DNA of 64,000 nucleotides from JACVRW01 sp963821275 (GCA_963821275.1 CAWGDF010000003.1:1-64000); one strand, 5' to 3'; shown: positions 1-10,172, counted from the stretch's first letter. Program-made: numbers and translations. Notes: generated by a model not told the origin, from the letters alone.

Positions 1-1100
1 GGTCGTCGGCCCAGTGCAGGTAGTCCAGCACGACCAACACGGGCGCCGTGGCGCCGGCAGCCTCAAGCAGCGCGCCGGCGAGCTCGAGCATACGCAGCCG
101 CTGGACGCTCCGGCTCTGCGGGAGCCGGCTCGGCAACGCCGCCGGGCAGGCGGGCCGCGAGCTCGGCAACGGCCCAACCAGGTCGCTCGCACGCGCACCC
201 AGCTCGACGCGCAGCTCGTCGACCGGGCAGGCCGCGACGTGAGGCGCCAAGCGCCTGCGCGAACGGCTCGAGCAGGCGCGGACAGGCCATCGTCGCAGCG
301 CCCGTACAGCACGACGCCCCCGCGCGCGCAAGCCTGCCCGGCTGAACTCAGCCCGCCAGCCGCGTCTTGCCGATGCCGGCTCGGGGCCGCTGATCAAGAC
401 GCCACGGCGGCGCCCCGCAACCGCGCCGGCCCACGCCGCCCGCAACGCGGCGAGCTCCTCTCGCGGCCCGCGAACGTGGTGCCGCCTTCGAACACAAGCG
501 ACGCGGGGAACGGGACCGGGTCACGGCGCGCCGCGCGGTCCAGTCAACTGACCACGCACGCACCGGACGCACAAGTTCGCCCAGCTCCAGCTCGCCGGGC
601 GTCCTCGAGCTCCGTCTCCGTTCCCCGACCCGGCGAGCAGGCGACACGGCGTCGGCGACAAGGATGCTCCCCGCCGACGCGGCGGCGCACAGCCTCTGCG
701 CCGTCGATCACGGGCGTGCCCGGGATCATAACCTCGCCAGCCCACGCGACGTCGCCCGCGGCGACCCCGACGCGCAGCTCCAGCGCTACCTCGCCGCGAC
801 GAGGCCTCGCGATCGATCGCCCGCTGCATCTCCACGGCGCAGGCGATCGCGGCGCCGGCCGACGCGAACGCGGCCACCACGCCGTCGCCGACGGCCTTCA
901 TCCGCGCTCGCGCCGTGCGCGCCCAGCACGTCACGCAGCCGCCGGTCGTGTGCGGCGCGCACGCCGTCGGCGTCCGCATCGGCCACGCGCGCCCAGCGCG
1001 CGACCTCGGCGACGAGGATCGTGGCCGTCGCGCGGCGACGCTCCACCTCGCGCGGCTGCCCGCCAGCCGGGGCACGGAGCAACGCCGGATCGTGGGCGAG
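1..1100 (-). pseudogene. Broken class III cyclase-AAA ATPase regulator (5' part, runs off window)
   Basis: Read on the minus strand and stitched across frames, this matches the adenylate/guanylate cyclase plus AAA-ATPase regulator family. From about 1050 to 700 the pieces ILVAEVARWARVAD and KAVGDGVVAAFASAG look like the cyclase catalytic fold (metal-binding region and the GDxxxAxF motif). From about 510 to 340 come PVPFPASLVFEGG and GIGKTRLAG, a linker and Walker A. At 1-47 PVLVVLDYLHWADD-like residues are the Walker B strand. At least four frame changes are needed, so no full product is made as sequenced. Either it is a decayed gene or the sequence has many indels. The 3' remainder lies outside the window. 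No start codon could be fixed. Confidence 0.6.
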
Positions 1101-1110
1101 GATACATCTC

Positions 1111-1692
1111 AGCGTTAAAGCCGTCACCACCGTCACCGACCAAGGGACCTTCGAGGCGGTCATCTCCACCGAGGACGTCGACCGCGAACTGGACGTGGTG
1201 GACCCGGAGGCGATGGCGACCGCGCTACAGAAGTGGAACCGGCCGATCCCGCTGGCCTGGAACCACTCCACCAAGGCGGAGGACATCCTCGGGCACATCG
1301 ACCCCGAGTCGGTCCAGGTGGTCTGCGGCGAGGTCGTGGCTAGTGGCCAGGTCGACCTTGACAGCAGGGTCGGCGGCGAGGCGTGGCGGTCGTTCAAGTC
1401 CCGCACGATCGGCTTCGGCGTATTGATCCTTGACGGTGTCGAGCGCCGCGGCGGCGGCAGGCACATCACGGAACTGGACGTGTTCGAGGTCACCGCTACC
1501 CCGACGCCGATGAACAACGCGACAAGGGTTCTGTCCACCAAGGCGATGGCCGAATACGACCGCGTCCGCACGAAGGCCCGGGACTCGATGTTCGACCTGC
1601 TGCTCAGCATGCCGGACGAGCCGTCCACCAAGGCGGCCGAGCCCGAATGCAAGAGCACCGGCCCGGTCCAGGTCGCAACCTTCGAGTGCTAG
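1111..1692 (+). pseudogene. HK97-family prohead protease remnant
   Basis: The frame ending at 1692 reads TVTDQGTFEAVISTEDVDRE, then PLAWNHSTKAEDILGHI, SFKSRTIGF and TELDVFEVTATPTPMNNAT. These are hallmarks of the HK97/Caudovirales prohead serine protease, which cleaves capsid scaffold during head maturation. The His of WNHS and the Ser of FKSRTIG are the expected catalytic pair. The homologous part begins about 1111 and there is no plausible start codon there: the frame runs upstream into sequence antisense to the broken cyclase. So the 5' end is lost or rearranged. It is probably a leftover of a prophage; no capsid, portal or intact terminase gene follows. Confidence 0.6.
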
Positions 1693-1733
1693 CGGTGATG
1701 AAGCTTCTCTCGTGGCACCGTGCCTCTCAGGGC

Positions 1734-2754
1734 CTAACGGCGCCGGGGGCGTGGCTGCCAGCCGACCCGGTCGGCCAAGACGTGGGTTGCGACGAGTCGC
1801 TGTCCGCGACCGTCGGCGCCCATGACCCACAGGGAGCCGTTAGGGCTGTCCGCCGCCGGGGCACGCAGGAAGGCGATGTAGCGGCCGTCTGGCGACCAGA
1901 CCGGGTACGACGCGTCGCGGGTGAAGGTCAGGCGGCGAAGCGCAGGCTGTCCGCGACGCCTAGTGGCCGCCACAAGGACGTCGCCCAGCTCGGCGAGGAT
2001 CCACCCGGTCTCGCGCGGAGAAAGACGATGCGGCCCCCCCTCGGCGGCCAGTCGGGCGCCAAATCGCGCACGCTGCGGGTCACGAGCCGTTGGCGCTTTC
2101 CATTGGCGGCGAGGGTCATGATGTGACCCGAGTAGTAGAGGGCGTCGTCCGCGCTGCCAGCCCACACCGCGAGCATGCCGTTGGCGCTCCAGAGCCGGAT
2201 GATGAATTTCCTGGTACCGGGAAGGAAACGCGAGTCTGCGCGAGCGAGCTGGCCTGCGAAGCGGCGTAACGACCGGGTACCAGGACGTGCCGGCGTCCGG
2301 CCATTCGGAAAACGCCAGCCACTTGCTAGTGGGCGAGAGAGCGGGATAGTCGAGGTACAGACGTACGGACCCCCGGTAGTTGTCGCGGAGGATGAGCCGG
2401 CGTTGGCTGCCGTCGCTTCGCATCGCGTAGATCCCGTGCGGGAGCCGCGGATCACACCAGTCTCGGTGGCGATAGACGATCATGCGACCCGACGCCGAGA
2501 ACGACGGCTGGCGGTCATCCCATTGTCCGGCCCGGCTGGCGCAGCGCCGCGAGACGCGCGTGAGCTGTCGGGTCTGGCCGGTGCGGGGGGTGAACGGTCC
2601 AGATCGTCGATCGGCCGCGCGAGTCCTCACGCGCGAACGCGATCACGCCGTTCCTCCCAGGAAACGACGCCTCAGCGACCGGCACAGCAAACGCCGAACA
2701 CACAACCATCGCCACCAACAGGGTCACGAACGCGCTCGGCCTCCGACGAGTCAT
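1734..2754 (-). pseudogene. Secreted TolB/WD40-like beta-propeller protein, frameshifted
   Basis: A start at 2754 gives a signal peptide (MTRRRPSAFVTLLVAMVV...AEA) followed by FPGRNGVIAFAREDSRG, typical of exported TolB-like propellers. The reading must then change frame near 2610, 2290 and 1990 to recover GIYAMRSDGSQRRLILRD, LAPDWPPRGGRIVFLR, YPVWSPDGRYIAFLR and SLWVMGADGRGQRLV, which are propeller blades (the PD-repeat pattern SPDGRYIAF). The total would be about 335 residues, normal for one small propeller. The frame breaks make it a pseudogene as sequenced; sequencing indels would equally explain it. The substrate or partner is unknown. Confidence 0.6.
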
Positions 2755-3077
2755 GATTCAAGACCAACTAGAGCGCGTCGACCAGCACATCAGCGGTTTG
2801 CCCCATCTCAAGCGCGAATTGTTACCGACCCGGGTCTATCGGCCAAGGGGAGGGTCATTGACCGCCACTCCCAAGCCCACAGACCGCCGGGTGGGTCGCT
2901 TCGTAAGGAACTCGGAGTGGGGATTGGGATGACGGATGGCCGACGGAAAGACCGACGGTGGAACGACTGAGCGTCCGACTAACTGACCGGATGTTTCGCC
3001 AGCTGGACGCGCTCGCGTTCTGAGCGTGGCGTGGACCAGGACGCGCCTGGTGAGGCAGTTGCTGCAGGCGGGGCTTC
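2755..3077. other. Intergenic stretch without a recognisable gene
   Basis: These 323 bases separate the divergent propeller pseudogene and a phage-like small gene. Only very short frames occur, for example a 16-codon frame starting MADGKTDGG near 2935. No RNA gene, clear promoter or repeat was recognised. Confidence 0.4.
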
Positions 3078-3264
3078 GTGACCGTCCCCGCGCCGCCATC
3101 CGATACGCCGTCTGAGGAGGAGTTGCTCGAGCTCCTAGCCGAGAAGGCCCGGATGGGGAACGTGGCGGCGATTAGGACGCTTGCTCGTGCGTGAGGAGCA
3201 GAGAGACCCGAAGAGGGCGCAGGCTCTGGCGCTGTTTCAGGAGATGGCGGCGCGTCGGCAATGA
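3078..3264 (+). pseudogene. Small phage-like protein, one frameshift
   Basis: A GTG start gives PSEEELLELLAEKARMGNVA, and after a one-base frame change near 3190 LVREEQRDPKRAQALALFQE is followed by MAARRQ and a stop at 3264. This short, charged, helical product of about 61 residues resembles small proteins encoded just upstream of terminase genes in actinophages. That assignment is by sequence feel only. The stop overlaps the next possible start in an ATGA arrangement, as in phage operons. It fits with the prohead protease remnant 1.4 kb upstream. Confidence 0.4.
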
Positions 3265-3544
3265 GCGCCCTGCTCATCAATGCCTTCAAGGCGCTCGGGC
3301 CGGGTCCTACTAGGCGTGAAGTCGCTCTCGGTGGCCACTGCGCTGCGCGACAGCGGCGACGAACTGGTTGGGCCGCTCCTCGACTATGCGGAATCATCCG
3401 GAGGCCTGGGAGCGGTGCTGCGCGATTGCAGACGGGGCCGGCGCTTACGGGTTCGTCGCGCTCGACCTCGCCGTCGCGTTCCACAACCCGCGGTCCTTCG
3501 CCAGGCTTATGCGGTACGAGAAAACAGATGAGGCGGGGCATTGA
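3261..3544 (+). pseudogene. Unrecognised reading frames, possibly one decayed phage gene
   Basis: An ATG at 3261 overlaps the previous stop and begins MSALLINAFKALG. The reading then needs a shift to LGVKSLSVATALRDSGDELV and another to a clean frame from 3386 to 3544, which encodes 52 residues (MRNHPEAWERCCAIADGAGA, ending in DEAGH). No family was recognised. The position after the small phage-like gene suggests a remnant of the next phage gene. The 52-codon frame alone could also be a real small gene. Confidence 0.25.
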
Positions 3545-3725
3545 GGCCGCTACGCGACCCACACACCCATAGACACGCTAGAGCGCGACGAGACCGCCGG
3601 TCCGCTAGTCGGCTGGCACTGGCGCGAGACGAGGCCGCCCGGCCAAAGACCTAACCGTGCGACATCACCTGCTCCCGCCAGCCCGGCGACATCGGGGCTT
3701 TGGCGCTTCTCCGCGTGTAGGCAGG

Positions 3726-4824
3726 TCATTTGCGATCAAGGTGTTGAGCACCCGCGGCTTCGTGATCGAAGTCCTCTGGCCACGTGGTTGAAGCATGTTG
3801 TACTTGGCATTCACGAAAATCCGCCGCGCCGGGGTCCGTCCAGGCAAGGTTCGCCCCGGTGAGATCCGCGCCGGTGAGCTTCGTCCCGATGAGCTTTGCG
3901 CGCCCTAAGGCTCGCCCAACTGAGCCGTGCCGCGCTGAGGTCCGCCCCACTGAGGATCCGCCTTCGTGAGATCCGCCTGGTCGAGCTGCGCCTGGCGGAG
4001 GGCCCATTGGCGCTAGCGAGGCTTGCCTCTGTCAGGTCGGCCCGGTCGAGTTCGCCTCGCTGAGGTCCGCCTCCGAGGCCGTCCAACCTTAGGTCCGCCT
4101 GCTCAGGTCCGCCCCGGCGAGGTCGCGCCGCTGAGGTTCGCCCCGCTGAGCCGGCCGAACCAAGTCCAGCCTCGTGCCCTCCTGAGCTTGGGCGGGCGTA
4201 CGTCTGCCCAGCACGGTGAGCACGGCCTGGATGTCGGTCGCCGGTCTGCGCTGGTGTCCTGCGGGGAGATGTAGGCCTCCGGGCACACCCGGGGAGATCG
4301 GGAGCGCGGGTTCAAGTGGACTTCGGCCTGTCGAGGGGCGTGCTCGCGGACGTAGGCGGTCAGCACCTCGACCACCTGTGGGTGGTCTTCCGGGAGTCTC
4401 TCGCGATGCGCTCAAGCGCGTAGATGCCCCCCAGACGCACATCGAGTTCCCTGTGGCCGAGCTGCTCGATCGCCTTGGTGAAGCGATCGGTGAGCTGCCC
4501 GGCGCGATTGAGCGCAAAGGTTCGAGCGTGTAGACGGCTCCGACGACAGCGATGCGCCCGCGAGCAGCGCCAGGCTGGCGGTCCGCACGCCTTGTCTCGC
4601 GTCGGCCCGCCCCTTGCGTCCAAGCCCTTGGTCTCGGCGAACCAGTCGGGCGCCAGCTTCAGCACGACGTACGCGATCGCGAGAAAGCCGACCAATCCGG
4701 CGATGCCGAGGCCAAACTGCGCCGATCGCGCCAACGCGCATCGTACCGCTATAGGTTCTCCTTCGGCATCGGCGCCAAGTATCTCCCTCGATGTAGGCTC
4801 CGCCAATGGCGAGCGCCGACTCAA
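3726..4824 (-). pseudogene. Membrane-anchored pentapeptide-repeat protein, frameshifted
   Basis: From 4824 on the minus strand there is one membrane helix (FGLGIAGLVGFLAIAYVVL), then a conserved block TDRFTKAIEQLGHRELDVRL with GGIYALERIARDS, then VVEVLTAYVREHA, a DIQAVLTVLGRR motif, and finally many A(D/N)LxG-type repeats (LDRADLTEASL, LSGADLSAARL, LTGADLTGANL). That order is the usual one for a widespread bacterial family with an N-terminal helix and a right-handed beta-helix of pentapeptide repeats; its function is unknown. Several frame changes between 4620 and 3800 break it. The end is set near 3726, after the last repeat. Confidence 0.6.
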
Positions 4825-4866
4825 CCGCCGCGTCGAGAAGGTCGTCGGCTATCCGCCGCTCTGGAA

Positions 4867-5006
4867 ATGAGCGACCTCCAGCGTCGGGAGTTCCACGAGG
4901 CGCTGCCGACGCTCGCGAGCTCGAGGACCTGACTGGGAAGTGGCAGGCGGGGATCTTGACGGCAGAACAGAACCGGCCTCGGCTGGGGCTGATCACCCGA
5001 GACTGA
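4867..5006 (+). pseudogene. Small unknown protein, one frameshift
   Basis: The ATG at 4867 begins MSDLQRREFHEALP. After a one-base frame change near 4905 the reading continues ARELEDLTGKWQAGILTAEQ and ends NRPRLGLITRD at 5006, about 46 residues. Composition is that of a normal small soluble helical protein, and the two halves join naturally. No family was recognised. It starts 42 bases from, and divergently to, the pentapeptide-repeat gene. Confidence 0.35.
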
Positions 5007-5046
5007 GCCCGCTGGCGGGTCAGACCGACTCTATGGCTCGCCACCT

Positions 5047-5632
5047 CTATCGGGAGCGTCCCCACACGACCTGTGGCTCGTCGGATCCGAACCGCGCCTC
5101 CCAAGCTGCGGCCAGCTCGTGACCGAGTGTGCTCGCGGCCTCGGCGGCGGCACGGAGAGGCAGCCTCCAAGAACCCAGTGGACGGTCACCTCCCAGGGCT
5201 GGGGTGCTAGAGGATCGAAGACGAGAACCGGGCCGGCGCCCGGACTGAGTGGCTTCTCCGGCCCCTGGAGGCGCCCCTGTCCCATGGTGTAGTCATCAAG
5301 GTGTTCGAGAACGTCTCGGAAGTGCTTCAGCCAGGGTGCGCGTTCCTCGAAGTCGTCTCGGATTGCCGTGACGCGGTCGTCCCCCAAGACTTCCTGCACA
5401 CGTCTCCAGCGACCTGAGAATGTGCGCCAGCGCTATCGGGGAAGTGCGCCTCAATGTGCAGTCGGCGAAACAGCGCGGCGTGCTCTGCGCTCTCCCGCTG
5501 TGCCTCCGCGATCGCTCTGTAGGTCTCGACGATCCGCTCGTCCTGTATCTCGAGAGCGACCGCCCAGTAGCGCGGTGATAGACCACCCCAGCCGAGCAGC
5601 GCTCGACGCCGCGAGTCCTGTTCGCCTTCCAT
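5047..5632 (-). pseudogene. Unknown protein downstream of the AlbA_2 gene, frameshifted
   Basis: A start at 5632 reads MEGEQDSRRRALLGWGGLSP, RYWAVALEIQDERIVETYRA and AEHAALFRRLHIEAHFPDS. Near 5400 the frame changes to VQEVLGDDRVTAIRDDFEER and continues through HWVLGG. A second change near 5170 gives LRAAAEAASTLGHELAAAWE and ends VVWGRSR at a stop at 5047. The joined product is about 195 residues, soluble, Trp-rich and acidic. No known family was recognised. It begins 4 bases after the stop of the AlbA_2 gene, so the two were probably co-transcribed. Confidence 0.4.
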
Positions 5633-5635
5633 CAG

Positions 5636-6872
5636 TTACTGAGGCGCGTAACTTCCGTCGTCGGCGAAGTAGGGGCATCGCGGCCAGCCGTATGCCTGCC
5701 ACAAGTAGTCCATTGCCTGCCGCACTATCAACATCGGATCTGACGCAAGATGGTCCGGTGTGGCATCGGGGACGTGATAGCCGAGATCGGTGTTGTCTTC
5801 GATTGTACGAGCGCTCATCGGCGTGAGTCGCCCCGCCGGGCCGTCGATGTGCGTTCCCTCGGCGTTGTCGAGACAGACCCAGACTCCGACCCTGCCGTAG
5901 TACCCCACGCGCTGGTACACCGAGCCGAAGTATGCGAGCACATCGTGCACGAGCTCGATCACGGTTTGGCCGGGCACTCTTCCGTTGCCCAGCAACGGCT
6001 GGGGTCAGCGCCCCATTCCAGTACACCATTCCGATGACGAACCCGCCACTTAAACGGCGGGTGCCGGGACTGGTCAGGGAGGTCTTGGAAGTACCCGTCG
6101 CGATCTACTTCGTAGCCCTGTGGGCCGAGCAGGGGGTCACGCCAGATCCGCGGTGTGTCGTGCAGCTGGGGAAAGGCGTTCTGGTCCGCGTAGGGGATGG
6201 AGATCACCGGTTGGAGGGCGTTCATTGGGGCGGTGACTACACAGCCACGGTGCCATTTGCTGACTCGCACCGGTTGCCTTCAGCTCATCGAAGTCCCGCT
6301 GCCGGACGGGGGCTAGGCGTGGAATGAGCGGTGTGTTGTTGAACAGGTGCGTGAGATCCCGCTGCGCCGCTTGCAGCTGCTCATACGCTTGGGTAACCTC
6401 GCGCTCCGTCATGGGAACAACCCGGCGGTCCCGACGGACGTAGTACCGGTGCTCGTCGTAGCCCTCGAGCATGTGCAGCGCGCCGGCGCGCTCGTAGACC
6501 CTCACTAGAAGGAAGTAGCCGCCCTCTGCTTGTACGGCTTCCATCTGAAGCCGGAGTCGGGGGGAAACAAGTCGAATCGAGGATGTCTGCAAGGCGATCT
6601 CGGAGTCCTTGGTCGTTGAGCGGTCGTGGACGTTTAGGAATCACCCGCCCGTCGGGCAGCTTGGTCTCCTCGACGCCGTACAGGAGTAAGCCGCCGCTCG
6701 CATTCGCCATGCCGCTGGCATCGCGAGCTGCCTCACGGCGTTCGCTCTTCGTGTCCAGCTTGAGCTCCTGCTTGTACTCGAGCCTCTGTCCTTCCTCGAC
6801 GTGCTGGGCAATGAGGCGATGTACGTCCTCCTCGGTCCAAGCTTCCAGCGGCTTGGTCAAGAAAGACGCCAT
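5636..6872 (-). pseudogene. AlbA_2 (Schlafen-type) domain protein, frameshifted
   Basis: The N-terminal frame from 6872 (EDVHRLIAQHVEEGQRLEYK followed by QELKLDTKSERREAARDASG and MANASGGLLLYGVEET) is a typical AlbA_2 domain, a putative nucleic-acid-binding domain related to Schlafen and found in transcriptional regulators and some defence genes. Frame changes near 6580, 6250 and 5980 are needed to read FLLVRVYERAGALHMLEGYD, HDTPRIWRDPLLGPQGYEVD and ELVHDVLAYFGSVYQRVGYY to a stop at 5636. The total is about 410 residues, with an uncharacterised C-terminal half. It forms a two-gene minus-strand unit with the unknown protein ending at 5047. Confidence 0.55.
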
Positions 6873-7018
6873 TCCTGTGTTCTACCCGCCAGCCTCGCCC
6901 GTACCCCGAGCGCCCGGCGCTCGCTGGAAAGTGCGTCGTTGGCAAGCCACATTTCGCCGACACGGCCCGGTAGCGGCCGTCACAGCGGCTTCACAGCGAT
7001 GGGGCCGAACAAATCACG

Positions 7019-7833
7019 TTGGGCAAGCCGATGCGTCCCGACGTGGCCCTGGCCTTCGACCGGATGGCCGCCGCCGCCCGCCGCGAAGCGGGGCTTTCCC
7101 TGTTTGTCAGCAGCGGCTTTCGCTCCGATGCCGAGCAGGCCAAGCTGTTCGCCGCGCATCCCGACCCCAAATGGGTGGCCCCACCCGGGGAGAGCCTGCA
7201 CCGCTACGCCACCGAGCTCGACCTCGGCCCCCCGGCGGCCTACGGCTGGCTGGCCGCGAACGCCGGCCGCTTCGGCTTCAAACAGAGATACAGCTGGGAA
7301 CCCTGGCACTACGGGTTCACGCGCAGCCCTGGCTCGTCGTCGGTGGGGTTCGGGGGCCCAGCGGGGCCGGTCCCGGCGGGGACGGGCGCAGCGCTATCCC
7401 CGGCTTCGTGCCCGAGCGCTTTCGTGAGCCGATCGCCCGGGCTGCTCAGCGCTGGAACGTGGGGGCGGCGCTTCTGTCCGCCCAGATCTACGCGGAGTCC
7501 AACTTCAACCCGTTCGCCCGCTCACCGGCCGGGGCGCAGGGGATCGCGCAGTTCATGCCCGGCACGGCGGTGGCTTACGGCCTGCGGGACCCGTTCGACG
7601 CGGCGGCGGCGATCGACGCCCAGGGCCACCTGATGCACGATCTGCTGGCGCGCTTCGGATCGGTACCGCTGGCGCTGGCTGCCTACAACGCGGGGCCGGG
7701 GGCGGTCGAGAGCTGCGGCTGCATCCCGCCCATCCCCGAGACGCAGGCCTATGTGGCGAAGATCGTCGGCCTCCTGGGAGGCGCCGGCGATCTGGCTCAG
7801 GGCCTGAGATTCGAGGTGCGTCTGGTGGAGTGA
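7019..7833 (+). pseudogene. VanY-type peptidase fused to SLT lytic transglycosylase, one frameshift
   Basis: The first half (7019 to about 7315) has the LAS/M15 D-alanyl-D-alanine carboxypeptidase motifs FVSSGFRSDAEQAKLF, SLHRYATELDLGP and WEPWHYGF; the two His and the Asp should bind zinc. After a one-base frame change between 7330 and 7395, in a G-rich linker, comes an SLT transglycosylase domain with the catalytic Glu in AQIYAESNFNPFARSPAGAQ, then GIAQFMPGTAVAYG and AAYNAGPGAVE. The enzyme would cut both peptide and glycan in peptidoglycan. The N-terminus is short, with no signal peptide and only a TTG start at 7019. The upstream part was probably lost at the junction with the 0-7 kb region. 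Confidence 0.7.
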
Positions 7834-7853
7834 GCGGATATAGGCTGCCGGCT

Positions 7854-8315
7854 ATGACCATCACCGTGAACGGAATCGACGAGCTGAGGAGCCTGGTCGG
7901 CCGTAGCATCGGGCCGAGTGACTGGCGCGAGGTCACGCAGGACCTGATCGACGGCTTCGCCGATATCTCCCAGGACCATCAGTGGATCCACGTCGACGTG
8001 GAGCGCGCGCGGACCGAGAGCCCGTTTGGCACGACCGTGGCCCACGGCAATCTGACCCTCTCGATCATCGACGGCTTTCGGCCCTCGCTGATGGAGTCGA
8101 CCGGCTTCAAGATGGGTGTCAACTACGGCTGGAACAAGGTGCGCTTCCCGGCGCCGGTGCCGGCCGGGAGCCGGGTGCGGGCGAGCGTGGAGACGCTGGC
8201 AGTTGACGAGGTGGGCGGCGGCTGGTATCAGATCAGCCAGCGCTGGACGGTGGAAGTCGAGGGCTCGGCGAAGCCGGCCTGCGTGGCCGAGTCCGTGGGC
8301 CGAGTGCTGGCCTGA
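7854..8315 (+). CDS. MaoC-family enoyl-CoA hydratase
   Basis: The 153-residue product is a single hot-dog fold MaoC dehydratase. The hydratase 2 motif is intact: Asp and His in SQDHQWIHVD, followed by GTTVAHGNLTLS. It hydrates 2-enoyl-CoA thioesters or a related substrate; the exact acyl chain cannot be told. The ATG at 7854 is chosen over in-frame upstream codons because it lies after the preceding stop at 7833 and starts a normal N-terminus (MTITVNGIDELRSLVGRSIG). It sits between a cell-wall enzyme and an MFS exporter with no obvious pathway partner. Confidence 0.85.
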   Translation: MTITVNGIDELRSLVGRSIGPSDWREVTQDLIDGFADISQDHQWIHVDVERARTESPFGTTVAHGNLTLSIIDGFRPSLMESTGFKMGVNYGWNKVRFPAPVPAGSRVRASVETLAVDEVGGGWYQISQRWTVEVEGSAKPACVAESVGRVLA

Positions 8316-8405
8316 GCCCGGGGGCGGCGGCCCCGTCCCGGGGATGCGGGCGCCGGTCCCACGGCGAATGCGGCAGCCGGCCCCGCCCGCTGTCCGCCGG
8401 GGCGC

Positions 8406-9769
8406 TTGACCGGCCTGACTCGTCAGCAGCGCGGGGTGCTCACCGCGGCGAGCGCCGCGAACTCGCTGATCTTTCTCGATCAGACCTCGGTCACGGTCGC
8501 CCTGAGTGCCATCCAGCGCGAGTTCGGAAGCTCGACGGCCGAGGTGCAGTGGACGATCGGGGCGTACCTCCTCTCACTGGCCGCGCTGATGGCGGTGTCG
8601 GGCCGGCTGGCCGACCTCTACGGCCGGCGCCGGATGTTCCTCCTGGGTGTGGCCGGGTTCGGGCTGGCCTCGGTCGCGTGTGCGGTGGCCCCATCGCAGG
8701 CGACGCTGATCGCGGCCCGCCTGGCCCAGGGAGTCGGCGCCGCGCTCACGCAGCCTCTGGCGCTGGCGCATGCGACAGCGATCATGCCCCCGGAGCGGCG
8801 GGGCTGGGTCATCGGGGTGCTGGCCGGCTTCGGCACGACCTTCCTGATGATCGGTCCGCTCCTCGGCGGTCTGCTCGTGGAGACTCTGGGCTGGCGCTGG
8901 GTGTTCCTCGTGAATGTCCCGGTGGTCCTGCTCGCTCTCGGTTTCGCGATCCGCTTCATGCCCGAGTCGCGAGAGCCCGACCCGCCTCCGCTTGACCTGC
9001 CGGGGCTGGTGCTGCTCAGCACCGGCCTCGCTTGCTGGTCGCGGGGTTGTTGCATCTCAACGAATGGCCGCTCGGCCTGGCCGCCGCTGTCCTGGTGCTG
9101 AGCGCCTTGAGCTTGGCCGGCTTCGTGGAGGTCGAGCGGCACACCGCACACCCGCTCATCCCCCTCAATCTGCTTGAACGGCCCGAGGTGGCCGGCTCGA
9201 TGGTCGCGCTGGTGGCCATCCAGGGAGCCGTGCTCGGGGTCACGGTGTACGTGGTCCTGTTCCTGCAGAACGGGCTCGGCCTGAGCGCGCTCCAGGCGGG
9301 CGCGGTGCTCCTGCCGGCCATGATCTGGAGCGCGCTGCTGTCGGCGTACACGGGGCGCCTCGCTGATCGGCACGGCGAGCGCTCGCTCGTGGGCTTCGGG
9401 CTCGTGGTCACGGCTGTCGGCCTCGCGGCGATTGGGCTGCTCGCGCGCGCGGAGGAGGCGCTTCTGCTCGTTCCGGGACTGCTGGTGTTCGGGATCTCAC
9501 GTCCGTTCGTCTTCACCCCGGCGGGGACCGGGCCGTTGAAGGCGATCGAGCCCGAGGAGCGCGGGCTGGCCTCGAGCCTGGTCACCGAGTCGCGCCAGGT
9601 CGGTGCGGTGCTCGGGGTGGCCGCGCTGGGCAGTGTGGGCGCGGCGTTCGAGGGGAGCGAGGGGACGGGGGCAAGCGCGGCCGGCCTGGAGGCGGGGATG
9701 CTGGTCGCGGCCGGGTTCGCGCTATTGGCCTCCATCGTCGCGTTCCGGCTGCTGCCCCGCGCGGCGTAA
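8406..9769 (+). pseudogene. DHA2-type MFS drug exporter, one frameshift
   Basis: The first frame (8406 to about 9030) starts with a TTG and has the MFS signatures of the 14-helix DHA2 family: SLIFLDQTSVTVALSAIQRE in helix 1, GRLADLYGRRRMFLLG in the loop between helices 2 and 3, and GPLLGGLLVETLGWRWVFLV. One base is missing near 9031, after which the second frame continues cleanly (LLVAGLLHLNEWPLGLAAAV, ADRHGERSLVGFG) to 9769. The joined protein is about 454 residues and highly hydrophobic. A single indel in an otherwise perfect gene suggests a sequence error rather than decay. The likely substrates are hydrophobic drugs; the true one is unknown. Confidence 0.75.
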
Positions 9770-9785
9770 GATCATCGCCCTGCCG

Positions 9786-10172
9786 ATGCCGGACAGCGAT
9801 CCCGCAGCCATTGCCTCCCGGCTGTTCGAGGCCTACGCGGCCGGGAACCTGGACCGCTTCCGCTCGCTCCTGGCAGAGGAGATGACCGGCTACGTCACGA
9901 ACGCCGAGGCCGGGGTGGACGTGGTCGAGGGCCGCGACGCCTACCTGAGCCGCCTGCCCGACCTCCACGCAACGGGCGGCAGCCTGCGCGTACCGCAGGT
10001 CGTGGCGGTCGACTCCGAGCGGGCGCTCACCATGGTCGAGATCCGGGTCGAGCGAGAGGGGAAGACGCTGCACAACTTCGCCGCCTTCCTGACTCGCGTG
10101 ACGGACGGGAAAGTGCATCAGATCTGGATGGTCGACGCGCTGCCCGCCTACAGCGACGAGTTCTGGTCGTAA
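9786..10172 (+). CDS. SnoaL/NTF2-like protein
   Basis: This 128-residue protein has the NTF2-like cone fold pattern: an N-terminal helix (ASRLFEAYAAGNLDRFRSLL), a central strand region and a C-terminal WMVDALPAYSDEFW. Family members act as isomerases, dehydratases or ligand-binding proteins; which applies here is not visible. The ATG at 9786 lies 16 bases after the MFS stop, so the two may be co-transcribed. Confidence 0.75.
   Translation: MPDSDPAAIASRLFEAYAAGNLDRFRSLLAEEMTGYVTNAEAGVDVVEGRDAYLSRLPDLHATGGSLRVPQVVAVDSERALTMVEIRVEREGKTLHNFAAFLTRVTDGKVHQIWMVDALPAYSDEFWS

Noticed and set aside
4412..5170. 252-codon minus-strand frame overlapping the pentapeptide-repeat gene
   Set aside because: It is a frame shadow; only short pieces (ASLALLAGASL) belong to the real, frameshifted gene.
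8316..8405. GC-rich hairpins between the MaoC and MFS genes as a terminator
   Set aside because: Several short, alternative stems are possible in the C/G runs, but none is long and none is followed by a U-run.
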